The notes: generated by a model from the sequence alone, not told the origin. A DNA stretch of 64,000 nt from Thermotogota bacterium (GCA_029551145.1 JAKPGA010000034.1:1-64000); one strand, 5' to 3'; positions 39,707-48,296 are shown, counted from the stretch's first letter. Numbers and translations are program-made.

Positions 39707-40732
39707 TCATCTATTTCTGAGTAATTCATAAGCCTCACCGTTTAAAATAGCACACCCAGCCGCTCCTCTTATGGTATTGTGGACGAGGGCTACAAATCTG
39801 AATCTTGTCGGTGACATTTGCACGAGCCGTCCAACGCTGACCGCCATCCCATTTGCAAGATTTCTGTGCAGCTTTGGTTGGGGCGATCTTTCTCCCGGTA
39901 AGTATATCAAAGGCTTTCTTGGAGCCGTTGGAAGGCCCAGATTTCTTAGAGGTTCAAATTCCTCAAAACTCTTGATGATATTATCAACATTTGTTTGTTG
40001 CTCTGTTTCTACAAAAACTGAAAGCATATGACCATCTTGGACTGGAACTCTGTTGCACTGTGCCTGCACATCGAATTCGGCAAACTCAATACGATTCTGT
40101 TCGAAACTACCCAATATCTTCTTTGATTCTGTCATAATCTTTTCTTCTTCGTTTTTTATGTAAGGTATGACGTTGTCAAGGATATCAAGGGAAGCTACAC
40201 CCGGGTAACCTGCCCCCGATATTGCCTGCATCGTTACAACATGTACCTGTCTTATGCCAAATCGATCGAAGATGGGTTTGAGAGGCATCACAAGTCCTAT
40301 CGTAGAGCAATTTGGATTCGTGACGATTTTACCCTTTGTTGTCTGATTATGGATCAAGTCGAGATGATCGAGGTTAACCTCTGGAACTATCAAAGGTACA
40401 TTTTCATCCATTCGATGACTTGAGGCGTTAGAGAACACAATATAACCCGCTTTGACAAATTCATCCTCTATTGGCCCGGCTATATCAGAAGGAAGCGCCG
40501 AGAAAACATAATCACAATCGAAATTGGGTTCGCACTTTTGTACTTCCATTTCAAAGACATTTTCAGGAATAGGCATATCCAAGTGCCACTGCACCGCTTG
40601 TCGATAACGCTTACCCGCAGAATTGTCAGAGGCTGCAACCACCGATATCTTGAAAAAAGGATGATTAGAAAGGATTTGGATGAATCTCTGCCCAACCAGC
40701 CCTGTGGCGCCAAGAACTGCGACCTTTCTCAT
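39707..40732 (-). CDS. asd: aspartate-semialdehyde dehydrogenase
   Basis: 341 aa, reducing aspartyl phosphate to aspartate semialdehyde with NADPH. VAVLGATGLVGQRF binds the nucleotide (~4-17), NPNCSTIGL holds the active-site Cys (~148-156) and AISGAGYPGV follows. The sequence is of the archaeal/fungal type (long insert PNFDCDYVFSALPSDIAGPIE). In this operon its product is the direct precursor for homocysteine via the DUF39 protein at 42413, rather than for homoserine; no homoserine dehydrogenase is encoded. Confidence 0.94.
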   Translation of the reverse strand: MRKVAVLGATGLVGQRFIQILSNHPFFKISVVAASDNSAGKRYRQAVQWHLDMPIPENVFEMEVQKCEPNFDCDYVFSALPSDIAGPIEDEFVKAGYIVFSNASSHRMDENVPLIVPEVNLDHLDLIHNQTTKGKIVTNPNCSTIGLVMPLKPIFDRFGIRQVHVVTMQAISGAGYPGVASLDILDNVIPYIKNEEEKIMTESKKILGSFEQNRIEFAEFDVQAQCNRVPVQDGHMLSVFVETEQQTNVDNIIKSFEEFEPLRNLGLPTAPRKPLIYLPGERSPQPKLHRNLANGMAVSVGRLVQMSPTRFRFVALVHNTIRGAAGCAILNGEAYELLRNR

Positions 40733-40735
40733 GCA

Positions 40736-41683
40736 CTAACCTCCTCTGCCAAAGACAGCCTCCATCAAAGCCTTTGTGGACTGTCCTTTACCCATTGTGA
40801 AAATGTGTATACCAGGAGCACCAAAGGAAAGCAGTCTTTCGGCTAATTTCGCCATGAATTTCGTCCCAATCTCGAATTCTTCCTTAGGGCTTCGAGCTTG
40901 CTGCATCTGCAATAAGAACGCGTGAGGTATATTCACAAAGAACTTCTTGGGAATACTGTAGATTGATTTCAAATTCACGATTGGTTTTATGCCAGGTATT
41001 ATGGGCACCTTTATGCCAAGCTCTCGAGACATCTCCACGAAATCCCTGTAAACATCAAAGTCAAATACCATCTGAGTAATCACATAATTCGCACCCGAAT
41101 CGATCTTTTCTTTCAGATGTTTCAGATCTTCTTGCAAATTCGGAGACTCGAAATGCTTCTCAGGATAGCCAGCAACGCCTATACAAAAATCTGTCGGCTG
41201 GGCGTTTTCACACGGGTACAAATACTCACCATTATTCATTCTTGAAATCTGTCTTACCAAATCCACTGCGTGTTTGTAGGTGTCCTTGTCTTCTGATTCC
41301 GTCGAATCCTCGTATTCACCTCTGATGACAAAGACATTTTCTACTCCAATCAGATGAAGATCTATGAGCATGTCTTCAATTTGATATTTGTCCATCCCAA
41401 AACACAGCACGTGTGGAACAACATCTATCTTGTATCTGTTCATAAGTGCCGCTGTCAAGCCAACCGTTCCCGGTCTCTTAACCTTTGGAACTTTGATTAT
41501 CCTGTCCGATAACTCCAAATAGGTCATCTGAGGTGCATGCCTCGTAACGTTTATGAAATTGATGGGGAAAATCATGAGACTGTCCAAAACTTGATATATT
41601 TCGTCTATGCTCTGTCCTCTACTTGGGGGTAGAATCTCTATTGAAAGGATCTGACCTTTGCTTATTCTTTCGGTTACCTTCAT
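40736..41683 (-). CDS. metF: methylenetetrahydrofolate reductase
   Basis: 315 aa TIM-barrel flavoprotein. LSIEILPPSRG (family start), NFINVTRHAP (~42-51), VENVFVIRGEYEDS (~113-126), FCIGVAGYPEKHFESPN, ANYVITQMVFDFDVYRDFV and VPIIPGIKPIVN match MetF. It makes 5-methyl-THF, the methyl donor for the MetH encoded upstream in the same operon. Its start overlaps the UPF0280 stop (ATGA). Confidence 0.93.
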   Translation of the reverse strand: MKVTERISKGQILSIEILPPSRGQSIDEIYQVLDSLMIFPINFINVTRHAPQMTYLELSDRIIKVPKVKRPGTVGLTAALMNRYKIDVVPHVLCFGMDKYQIEDMLIDLHLIGVENVFVIRGEYEDSTESEDKDTYKHAVDLVRQISRMNNGEYLYPCENAQPTDFCIGVAGYPEKHFESPNLQEDLKHLKEKIDSGANYVITQMVFDFDVYRDFVEMSRELGIKVPIIPGIKPIVNLKSIYSIPKKFFVNIPHAFLLQMQQARSPKEEFEIGTKFMAKLAERLLSFGAPGIHIFTMGKGQSTKALMEAVFGRGG

Positions 41684-42420
41684 TTTGATCCCCCTTCAGG
41701 TGCAACGAAAACCAATTCGTGCTTGCCCACAACGCCAAGTTTGTCTCTGTAGATGACCAAGACAGTTTGCACATATTCATTAAGTGCCTTTTGTATCAAT
41801 TCTTCAATGTCATTCTCATTTTTTATTATATTGCAGTAGGCTGTTGCAAAGGCATCGGCAACTGTAGCATTTTCAGAAACAACGGTCACTGCATCTGCCT
41901 TCCCAAAACTGATCGAATGCCCTACAGTACCAGAAGAAGTACACACACCCCAACTTCCTGCAGGTATCCGCAGAGCCACCTTTTGCGAGAGTGGAGAATC
42001 TCCTGCATAAATACAGACTGTCACAGGATCTGTGTTCTTGATGAAAATATCTCCACCGTTTTCTACAAGGACCTCGGAGCAACCAAAATCCTCTATCAAG
42101 AATCTCCCCACCTCATCTGCAAAGGCTCCAGCTACTGCTGCCATCGGTCCAACAGACGCATATTTGGCTGCCTCAGCCATTTTCTTTATCACCTTTGGAC
42201 TATCATCTGGGACTTCCAAAGGTACAAAAGACAAAAGGAACCGTTTGTTTTTCTTGATATAGTTACTCAACTGTTCATGTAACTCAACAACTAATTTGTA
42301 CGTCCTGTTGATCATTTGCTTTTCAAATCTATCCACACCGACCCAAAGGTCGGTTTCCCTGTATGTAACGTTGAAATTCTCAAATCTCCCATTGTGCAAA
42401 CTACGATAGAATCTATCCAT
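41680..42420 (-). CDS. UPF0280 (COG2122) protein, ApbE-like, homocysteine synthesis partner
   Basis: 246 aa. The stretch SVGPMAAVAGAFADEVGRFL, VLVENGGDIFI, then AGSWGVCTSSGTVGHSISFGKADAVTVVSENATVADAFAT is typical of the UPF0280 family, related to flavin-transferase ApbE. COG2122 proteins were implicated in sulfide assimilation into homocysteine in Methanosarcina and Desulfovibrio together with DUF39 proteins (from memory). The gene overlaps the DUF39 gene by 8 bases, which strongly supports joint function. Confidence 0.85.
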   Translation of the reverse strand: MDRFYRSLHNGRFENFNVTYRETDLWVGVDRFEKQMINRTYKLVVELHEQLSNYIKKNKRFLLSFVPLEVPDDSPKVIKKMAEAAKYASVGPMAAVAGAFADEVGRFLIEDFGCSEVLVENGGDIFIKNTDPVTVCIYAGDSPLSQKVALRIPAGSWGVCTSSGTVGHSISFGKADAVTVVSENATVADAFATAYCNIIKNENDIEELIQKALNEYVQTVLVIYRDKLGVVGKHELVFVAPEGGSK

Positions 42421-43741
42421 CTGGTGGAAGTTTCACCCCAACTGGACACGCGTCAGAACATTGTCCACACAAGACACATTTGTCGGCAATGAAGGTAAAT
42501 TTGCCGTCAATAAGCATCAAAGCATCAAAGGAACAAAGGCTCACGCAAAGGCCACAATCAACACATGTGGGCTTCTCAAATCCCGATTCTTCCGAATGTG
42601 TTTTTTCCTCAAGAACCTTCAGACTTCGTTGTTCACTGAACAATTTGACTGGTTGGGTGAGTAGAAATTCCCCTTCATTAATCCATCCCTTTAGGACAGA
42701 CGCTATCTCTCTTGCCATTGAGAGACTTGATATCGAAGAAGTCTTGACCTTTTTTCCATTTATGTCAATCCATCCAGATTTTAACTGTGCGTAATTGACC
42801 TGGCAAATCACGGGTTTTCCCAATTGACCGTAATCTCTTAGTTCTGTTTCGATCTCCTGATCTGATCTCGAGACATAGTAAGCAATCTCTTCATCTAAGA
42901 TCGGTATGGGAACACCTATACCCACAAAGAGCGTTACACCGTAGTTTTTGAAATACGCTGCCTTCAAATACCGTGGGTTCATTTTCTTGGCATCTCCAAT
43001 TACCGCAAGAGTTCTTGCCGAAGCAATTGGTATTCCATGCGCATTAACCTTCACAGAATTTCTGAACTGAGTTCCAGGCCAGACAACATAACCTTCACCA
43101 CCACACAGGAAGATTTTCGTACCAAGACCTATTGTAAGCATCTTGGGATCCTTCAAAAGTGGACTCAATTCACCAGAGGTCGAATAGGTCACATTACCGT
43201 AGTTTGGAAGCAATTTTCCCATGTATGTATAAATGGTTCTCTGTGAACTATTTGTCGCTGCTGCGTAATTCTGATAGGCATTCCTGGGGTTGAAAAGGAA
43301 AAAGTCGTTTATCATATCCTTGTTAATGTATCCCTCAAAATACTTTCGTGGATAACAATCGGTACCCTTGCCCGAAGCCCTTAGGTACAAATCTCTTCCA
43401 CTGATCAGTGCCTCAATTATATGTGCCCCACCGAATCTCCTGTCTTTCTTGGATTCCTGTGTCGCACCGATATAGCCATCGACGGCTGCCAAGCCACCAT
43501 ATACTTGAACATTGGACAGGTCTATTTCCTCCATACGCATTGGTGGAATTGTATGACCGAAATTGATAAAAGCGCCACTTGAACACATAGGTGCAAAGGT
43601 TGCGGTGGTCACCACATCAACTGTTTGCGCGATCTGTTTTGGACTCGACTGTTTCGCAAGCTGAACAACCTCTTCAGCTGTCAAAACCACTGCTTTCCCA
43701 CTTCTTATCCTTTCATTGATCTGTTCGATCGTCTTCATCAT
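42413..43741 (-). CDS. homocysteine biosynthesis protein (DUF39/HcyBio fused to 2x[4Fe-4S] ferredoxin)
   Basis: Start ATG at 43741 (AAGGA eight bases upstream) gives 442 aa. Residues ~1-360 are DUF39, with conserved cysteines in FAPMCSSGAFINFGHTIPP (Cys53) and GTDCYPRKYFEG (Cys129), close to positions 54 and 131 reported as important in the methanogen protein, as I recall. The C-terminal ~60 residues hold two cluster sites, CVDCGLCVSLC and CVLCGQCSDACP. The family converts aspartate semialdehyde plus sulfide to homocysteine; the ferredoxin part should supply the two electrons. Fusion of the two parts in one chain is notable. Confidence 0.88.
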   Translation of the reverse strand: MMKTIEQINERIRSGKAVVLTAEEVVQLAKQSSPKQIAQTVDVVTTATFAPMCSSGAFINFGHTIPPMRMEEIDLSNVQVYGGLAAVDGYIGATQESKKDRRFGGAHIIEALISGRDLYLRASGKGTDCYPRKYFEGYINKDMINDFFLFNPRNAYQNYAAATNSSQRTIYTYMGKLLPNYGNVTYSTSGELSPLLKDPKMLTIGLGTKIFLCGGEGYVVWPGTQFRNSVKVNAHGIPIASARTLAVIGDAKKMNPRYLKAAYFKNYGVTLFVGIGVPIPILDEEIAYYVSRSDQEIETELRDYGQLGKPVICQVNYAQLKSGWIDINGKKVKTSSISSLSMAREIASVLKGWINEGEFLLTQPVKLFSEQRSLKVLEEKTHSEESGFEKPTCVDCGLCVSLCSFDALMLIDGKFTFIADKCVLCGQCSDACPVGVKLPPDG

Positions 43742-45080
43742 TCTCACCATCCTTGAAAAATTCTTCATGAATGGCTCGCAAAGCTTTATCTCTATCTTGC
43801 AGTTTCACTATGAAGTATATCGTCACATCCGATGCACCTGCAGAGATCATTTCAACGTTTATGTGTTTTCTCGAAACAGCCGTGAAGATTCTTGCGGCAA
43901 TACCGTGCTTCTTCAAAAGACCATCTCCAACGGCTGCTATCAAAGATATCTCCGTTTTGTAGTGGATATCTTCTACTTCGGGTATCTGCATCTTCGAAGT
44001 TATTCGCATGCATCTCTCTATATCTTGTTTTGAGACAAGGACATTTATACTCGTCTGAGAGGTCACAACAGATTTGATGTTCACACCCTCGCTACCAAGG
44101 GTAGATGCAATTTGACCAAGTAACCCTGGTACACGACCGACGTTGGTACCTTTGAATTGTATCACCACGATATCATCGGTGAAGGATATGCTCTTTATTA
44201 CTGTTTTCGCTACAGAATCGTTGAAGGAGATGATCGTGTCAGGTCTATCGATTGATTCAAAAGTGTTTATGTTGAATATGTAAAGGGGGATACTTTTCTT
44301 GCGCACTGGGTCAACCGAGGCATGATGCAGAATCTTAGCGCCGAAGTACGAGAGCTCTGCGGCCTCATCGTAATTGAGTTTTCGAACTGGCTTAACTCCA
44401 TCGACGTACTTTGGGTCACATGTCATAAAACCTGATACATCTTTGTACAAATCTACTCTTTTTGCATTCAAACAATACGCTATTGACGTCGCCGAGTAAT
44501 CACTTCCTCCACGGCCAAGGATCGTTACCTGACCCTCATGAATGCCATAAAACCCTGGGACAACGTAGTTTTCTTTCTGGCTGAAGAACTTCCTGAGATT
44601 GACTTCTGAAGCAGACAGATCTACGGACGCATTCTTGAACTTACCGTCTGTGACCAAGCCGAAATTCTCCGGTAATGCTTCCTCACAATGAACGCCATTT
44701 TCATTTAAATAGTACGACAAGAGCATTGAAGAGCACCTTTCCCCATGACTAACCACTTCATCATAGATGAAATCAGGAACCTTACCTATGAGTTTTGTAC
44801 CCATCAAGAGCTCTTGTATTTCGTACACTCTTTTCTTTAACTGAACATTCTCTTCGCCTAAGAAACTCCTGTATGTGAGATACAAATCTTCAAGAAAACT
44901 TTCAACATCAAGATTTCTGATATTGTCCAGTGCATCTATCAATCTGTTTGTAACACCATTGACGGCGGAGACAACAACAATGAATGGTTCTTTATACATG
45001 CTCACAACTCTGAGTATTCTTTCAAGATCTGATCTGTTTTTCAAATTCGAACCACCGAATTTGAGCACAATCACCTTCAC
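43713..45080 (-). CDS. lysC: aspartate kinase
   Basis: GTG at 45080 behind GGGAGGTG gives 455 aa; it overlaps the metH stop as GTGA. Kinase domain starts VIVLKFGGSNLKNRSD, with the aspartate/ATP region VPGFYGIHEGQVTILGRGGSDYSATSIA (~195-222) and VSGFMTCDPKYV. Two C-terminal ACT domains (~300-455: SFTDDIVVIQFKGTNVGRVPGLLGQIASTL, AAVGDGLLKKHGIAARIFTAVSRKHINVEMIS) imply amino-acid feedback; the ligand may be methionine or a threonine/lysine relative. First step of the pathway leading to Asd. Confidence 0.93.
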   Translation of the reverse strand: MKVIVLKFGGSNLKNRSDLERILRVVSMYKEPFIVVVSAVNGVTNRLIDALDNIRNLDVESFLEDLYLTYRSFLGEENVQLKKRVYEIQELLMGTKLIGKVPDFIYDEVVSHGERCSSMLLSYYLNENGVHCEEALPENFGLVTDGKFKNASVDLSASEVNLRKFFSQKENYVVPGFYGIHEGQVTILGRGGSDYSATSIAYCLNAKRVDLYKDVSGFMTCDPKYVDGVKPVRKLNYDEAAELSYFGAKILHHASVDPVRKKSIPLYIFNINTFESIDRPDTIISFNDSVAKTVIKSISFTDDIVVIQFKGTNVGRVPGLLGQIASTLGSEGVNIKSVVTSQTSINVLVSKQDIERCMRITSKMQIPEVEDIHYKTEISLIAAVGDGLLKKHGIAARIFTAVSRKHINVEMISAGASDVTIYFIVKLQDRDKALRAIHEEFFKDGENDEDDRTDQ

Positions 45081-47395
45081 TTGGCACCTCCCTTTAAGAG
45101 TGTTTTGCACAACTGAAGGGCTTGAACGGCATCTTTGGCATAAAAAACACCGAATTGATCAGCCAGTTGTTGATTCATCGAAGCTCCACCAGCGAGCAGA
45201 AAAACATTGATTCCTTGCGATTTCAAAAGATCTGCGATTTCTTTCACCTGTCCGACGGTTGTAGTCATCATCGCGGAGAGTCCAACTATGTCTGGTTTGT
45301 AGTTTCTGCATTCCTGAAGAATCTTTTGTGCAGGTACGTCTTTGCCAATATCGTAGACTTCAAATCCCCCACTTCTTAAAACCGTTGCGACGATTTTCTT
45401 TCCAATGTCGTGGATATCGCCTTGAACTGTCGCAAGAAGTATCCTTCCAAGTACTACCTGGGATTCACCGAGCAGACTGTTCAAATAATCAAAGGCTGGT
45501 TGAACCGTTTCTGCAGCGAGAATCAAATGTGGTAAGTAGATATTCCCATTCGCATAAAGCGTTCCCACCTTCTTCATTGCTTCTGCAAGAATTTGTTGAC
45601 TGATGTATAAAGGATCGTGCTGTTTCAAGAGCTCTCGAACCGTATCCATCAACTTTTCCTTTTGCCCCTTTATTATCAAATCAACGAATGGATCCTGTGA
45701 AGTACTCTCAGTTTTCACAAGTTCTTTTCCCTGAAGCGACAGAGCGCCCGGTATGATATTCATTGTAAGAGTTTCTTTGCTGTTCAATATGGCACCACTC
45801 AAACCATTTTCAATACATAAAGCAAGAAATGCGGCATTTATGGACTCTCTGTTTGGCATACCAAAACTCAGATTGGAAAGACCAATCGAAGACCTTAAAC
45901 CAGCTTGCTTGATGAGATTTATCGTCTGCAAAGTTATGTGATAATCGTTTTTTGCACCTATCGGCAAAACAAGTGGGTCAAAGTAGACCCGATCCAGTTC
46001 GATTTTGTGTTCTTCAAGAATCTTGACAGCCTTCAGTACAAGTTGAAATCTTTCCTCGGCATTCCTTGGGATATCCTTTTCCATGGCGAGTACTATAAGT
46101 AATCCCCCATATCTTTTTAGAAGATCAACTCTCTGCAACAGATGATCTTCTCTTGCAAGCGCTGAATTGATCAAGCCTCTGCCAACATATTCTTTCATCG
46201 CGGCATCGAGAAAATCGATGTTCTGTATATCAAAGGAAACGGGCAGACAAGAATGTCTGTCAAGTTGAATCATTGCATCTTGAAAATGTTCTTTGCTCAA
46301 AAGTTTCTCGATACCGAAATTCACATCTATCGCCGCACAACCTTCTTGTTCTTGCTCTTGTGCAAGGGTTAGAACATTCGAAAAGTCCTTTGCCTGAATC
46401 TGAGTTTGAAGTTTCTTTTTACCACTTGCATTTATCCTTTCTCCAATTATGAGAAAGGTATCTATTGGTTTCAAAATCGTTCTTGAAGAAAGATGTTGAG
46501 TGCTAACGATCTCTCTTTTTCGAGGTCTCTTTGTTCCTATGTACTTGGTCATAACCTTTATGTGATCCGGTCCTGTACCACAGCAACCACCAACAATATT
46601 GGCACCAATTTCGACAAAGTCTGCCATGTAGACTGCAAATTCTTCAGGACTTGTCTTATAGGATAATTTCCCATTTTCCAGGATTGGTTTTCCTGCATTC
46701 GGCTCAACACTAAGCGGTTTCTTACTGTACTTCGCCAATCTTGCAAAAACTGAGAGCATTTGCTTTGGCTCAAGCGAACAATTTATGCCAACCACATCGA
46801 CATCAAGATCGTTCATGAGTGTGGCAAAGATCTCAACAGATGTACCAGTTACGGATTTTCCATCTTCCTCAAAGGTCATGTGTGCGATCAGTGGAAGATC
46901 ACTGGATAAGTCACGAACCGCAAGAACAGCAGCTTTGAGTTCTTTCAGATCCGACATCGTCTCGATAATTATTCCATCAACTCTGGCTTGTATAAGTACC
47001 GATGCCTGTTCCTTGAAGATCTCGTAGGCTTGATCGAAACTGATCTCACCAAGAGGTTGAACAAAACTCCCGGTTGAAGAGATGTCCCCAAAGACAAGTC
47101 TTCCCTTGGACACTGATCTTGCTATTTCGACGGCTCTGCGATTTATTCTCTCAAACTCGTCTTCAACGCCATGTGCTTTTAGTTTCATTCTGTTTGCACT
47201 GAAGGTATTTGTAAGAAGAATATCGGCACCGGCTTGAATGTACTCAGTCTGAAGTCTTTCAACGGCACCAGGGTCATTTATATTCAGTAGTTCTATCAAC
47301 CCCTTAAATCCTCTTTTGAAGAACTCAGTACCATAGGCACCATCGAGAAATAGTACTCTCTCATTCAACATTCTCAGGAACTCTTCTCTTCTCAT
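45077..47395 (-). CDS. metH: cobalamin-dependent methionine synthase lacking the reactivation domain
   Basis: 772 aa against ~1,230 for E. coli MetH. Homocysteine-binding barrel (~1-300) with the zinc cysteines in VGINCSLEPKQ (~205) and GGCCGTGPDH (~268); folate barrel (~315-570) starting TFLIIGERINASGKKKL; cap domain; B12 domain with VQGDIHDIGKKIVATVLRSG (~656-675, the DxHxxG cobalt ligand) and VGLSAMMTTTV. The fourth domain, AdoMet-binding reactivation, is missing and is supplied by the gene at 47361, which overlaps it. Same split as the Thermotoga pair TM0268/TM0269 as I recall. Confidence 0.94.
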   Translation of the reverse strand: MRREEFLRMLNERVLFLDGAYGTEFFKRGFKGLIELLNINDPGAVERLQTEYIQAGADILLTNTFSANRMKLKAHGVEDEFERINRRAVEIARSVSKGRLVFGDISSTGSFVQPLGEISFDQAYEIFKEQASVLIQARVDGIIIETMSDLKELKAAVLAVRDLSSDLPLIAHMTFEEDGKSVTGTSVEIFATLMNDLDVDVVGINCSLEPKQMLSVFARLAKYSKKPLSVEPNAGKPILENGKLSYKTSPEEFAVYMADFVEIGANIVGGCCGTGPDHIKVMTKYIGTKRPRKREIVSTQHLSSRTILKPIDTFLIIGERINASGKKKLQTQIQAKDFSNVLTLAQEQEQEGCAAIDVNFGIEKLLSKEHFQDAMIQLDRHSCLPVSFDIQNIDFLDAAMKEYVGRGLINSALAREDHLLQRVDLLKRYGGLLIVLAMEKDIPRNAEERFQLVLKAVKILEEHKIELDRVYFDPLVLPIGAKNDYHITLQTINLIKQAGLRSSIGLSNLSFGMPNRESINAAFLALCIENGLSGAILNSKETLTMNIIPGALSLQGKELVKTESTSQDPFVDLIIKGQKEKLMDTVRELLKQHDPLYISQQILAEAMKKVGTLYANGNIYLPHLILAAETVQPAFDYLNSLLGESQVVLGRILLATVQGDIHDIGKKIVATVLRSGGFEVYDIGKDVPAQKILQECRNYKPDIVGLSAMMTTTVGQVKEIADLLKSQGINVFLLAGGASMNQQLADQFGVFYAKDAVQALQLCKTLLKGGAK

Positions 47396-47948
47396 CAAAC
47401 CACCCTATCATGCAAGTTGTAGTCTTTCTTGGAATCATCACTCCGCTGTCCAAAACCTTTACCTGATCGACCTTTAACAGTTCTCTCACTATATACCCAT
47501 TCATTCTTAGATCAACATTCCCATAACCAGGTGAGAAGCGCATTGTACCTTTCCCGAATCTCTCTCTGAGCAGATGATCGAATCTTTCGTTGAGTTTCTC
47601 AAGCGACTCGGATGCCCACGAGTCGACTATAAAGGCATCAAAGGTTCTTTGTTGTTCAGTTAATCGTGATATTAAATTGTCTATCGATGAACCAAGGGTA
47701 GAAAGAAATACCGTTATCGCCGTGACATTTTGAAAGTTCGATGGTATCATCTGCTCTGGCAGTAAAGAAAGACTCAAAGTGCTGTAAAAGACGACTGGTT
47801 CTATTTTTTCAAGCGCAACCAAGAACAACTCGTTAACACGGTGTATCAGGCTTTCATCTATTCTGCCGTATCTTGCTCCAGCTCTTGAAAGGAAGATTCT
47901 CTTGTCCGGCATACAATCAAGTCTGTCCGGGTAGAAAACTTCGCTCAC
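47361..47948 (-). CDS. MetH reactivation-domain-like protein (stand-alone)
   Basis: 195 aa from GTG at 47948 (GAGGTGGGACA upstream). RLDCMPDKRIFLSRAGARYGRIDESLIHRVNELFLVALEKIEPVVFYSTL, VTAITVFLSTLGSSIDNLI, DSWASESLEKLNERFDHLLRERFGKG and MRFSPGYGNVDLRMN follow the AdoMet-binding domain of MetH (R-x-S-x-G-Y-G motif near 155). It should remethylate oxidised cob(II)alamin on MetH using AdoMet and a reductant. First structural gene of the methionine operon, directly behind the attenuator, overlapping metH by 35 bases. Confidence 0.88.
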   Translation of the reverse strand: MSEVFYPDRLDCMPDKRIFLSRAGARYGRIDESLIHRVNELFLVALEKIEPVVFYSTLSLSLLPEQMIPSNFQNVTAITVFLSTLGSSIDNLISRLTEQQRTFDAFIVDSWASESLEKLNERFDHLLRERFGKGTMRFSPGYGNVDLRMNGYIVRELLKVDQVKVLDSGVMIPRKTTTCMIGWFDEKRRVPENVE

Positions 47949-47975
47949 TGTCCCACCTCAATTGGGTTTACCTTT

Positions 47976-48010
47976 AAAAAAGGGGCGCTTCCATCTTTGG
48001 AAACGCCCCT
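47976..48010 (-). terminator. attenuator terminator ahead of the methionine operon
   Basis: On the minus strand GGGGCGUUUCCA-AAGA-UGGAAGCGCCCC (12 bp with one U-G pair), then UUUUUU. It lies between the leader ORF and the first structural gene (start 47948), with no gene upstream of it other than the leader ORF, so it can only act on this operon's own transcripts. Confidence 0.9.
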
Positions 48011-48060
48011 TTTAGTATCTCCAAGCACGATCAAATGCCCGGAATACCTCCAGGGGCATC
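48003..48060 (-). promoter_or_regulatory. antiterminator and anti-antiterminator arms of the attenuator
   Basis: AUGCCCCU (48059-48052) pairs with AGGGGCGU (48010-48003), the 5' arm of the terminator. Nested inside, GGUAUUCC (48048-48041) pairs with GGAGAUACU (48022-48014) with one bulge; the two 8-bp stems are joined by a 3x3 internal loop. A competing hairpin pairs AUGCCC (48059-48054) with GGGCAU (48040-48035). Terminator and antiterminator exclude each other. Confidence 0.75.
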
Positions 48061-48123
48061 AATGCGCATTATCATAATTGTGTCACACACACCCGATGAA
48101 ATCACCGTTTGAACGTATCTCAT
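48031..48123 (-). CDS. leader peptide ORF of the methionine operon (30 codons)
   Basis: ATG at 48123, seven bases after GGAGG, a perfectly spaced RBS, then 30 codons and TGA at 48033-48031. The peptide begins MRYVQTVISSGVCDT and ends RIDAPGGIPGI. Codons 17-19 are ATG ATA ATG (Met-Ile-Met) and codon 13 is TGT (Cys), so both sulfur amino acids appear just before the RNA arms. The antiterminator arm AUGCCCCU begins at codon 22; the stop codon overlaps the region of the competing arms. Too short for homology; evidence is the RBS, position and RNA structure. I infer a regulatory rather than an enzymatic role. Confidence 0.72.
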   Translation of the reverse strand: MRYVQTVISSGVCDTIMIMRIDAPGGIPGI

Positions 48124-48145
48124 GCGACAGCCTCCGTTTTGCTTT

Positions 48146-48151
48146 ATTATA
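48146..48151 (-). promoter_or_regulatory. -10 element of the methionine operon promoter
   Basis: Perfect TATAAT on the minus strand (48151-48146), ~23 bases upstream of the leader ATG, preceded by A-rich sequence (CGAAAATAAAAG) that could be an UP element. The -35 is weak (TAAAAG at 17 bases). Confidence 0.6.
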
Positions 48152-48230
48152 TCCAGCGCAAATTTACGCTTTTATTTTCGAAAAGTAAAGACTCCTATAC
48201 AGATGCAACATCGAAACCCATTAAATTGAG

Positions 48231-48258
48231 TTGACTGTTGCAAATTGTGTGATATGAT
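48231..48258 (+). promoter_or_regulatory. promoter for rpmE
   Basis: TTGACT (48231-48236), 16 bases, TATGAT (48253-48258). It lies about 40 bases before the rpmE start and excludes the upstream start at 48258. Confidence 0.75.
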
Positions 48259-48296
48259 TGATAAGGTACACAGAAATTTGGAGAGGTGATAAAAAA

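Noticed and set aside
47949-48180. SAM (S-box) or other known methionine riboswitch before the methionine operon
   Set aside because: None of the conserved S-box core segments or a kink-turn is visible; the region is fully explained by a leader ORF, a terminator and an antiterminator.
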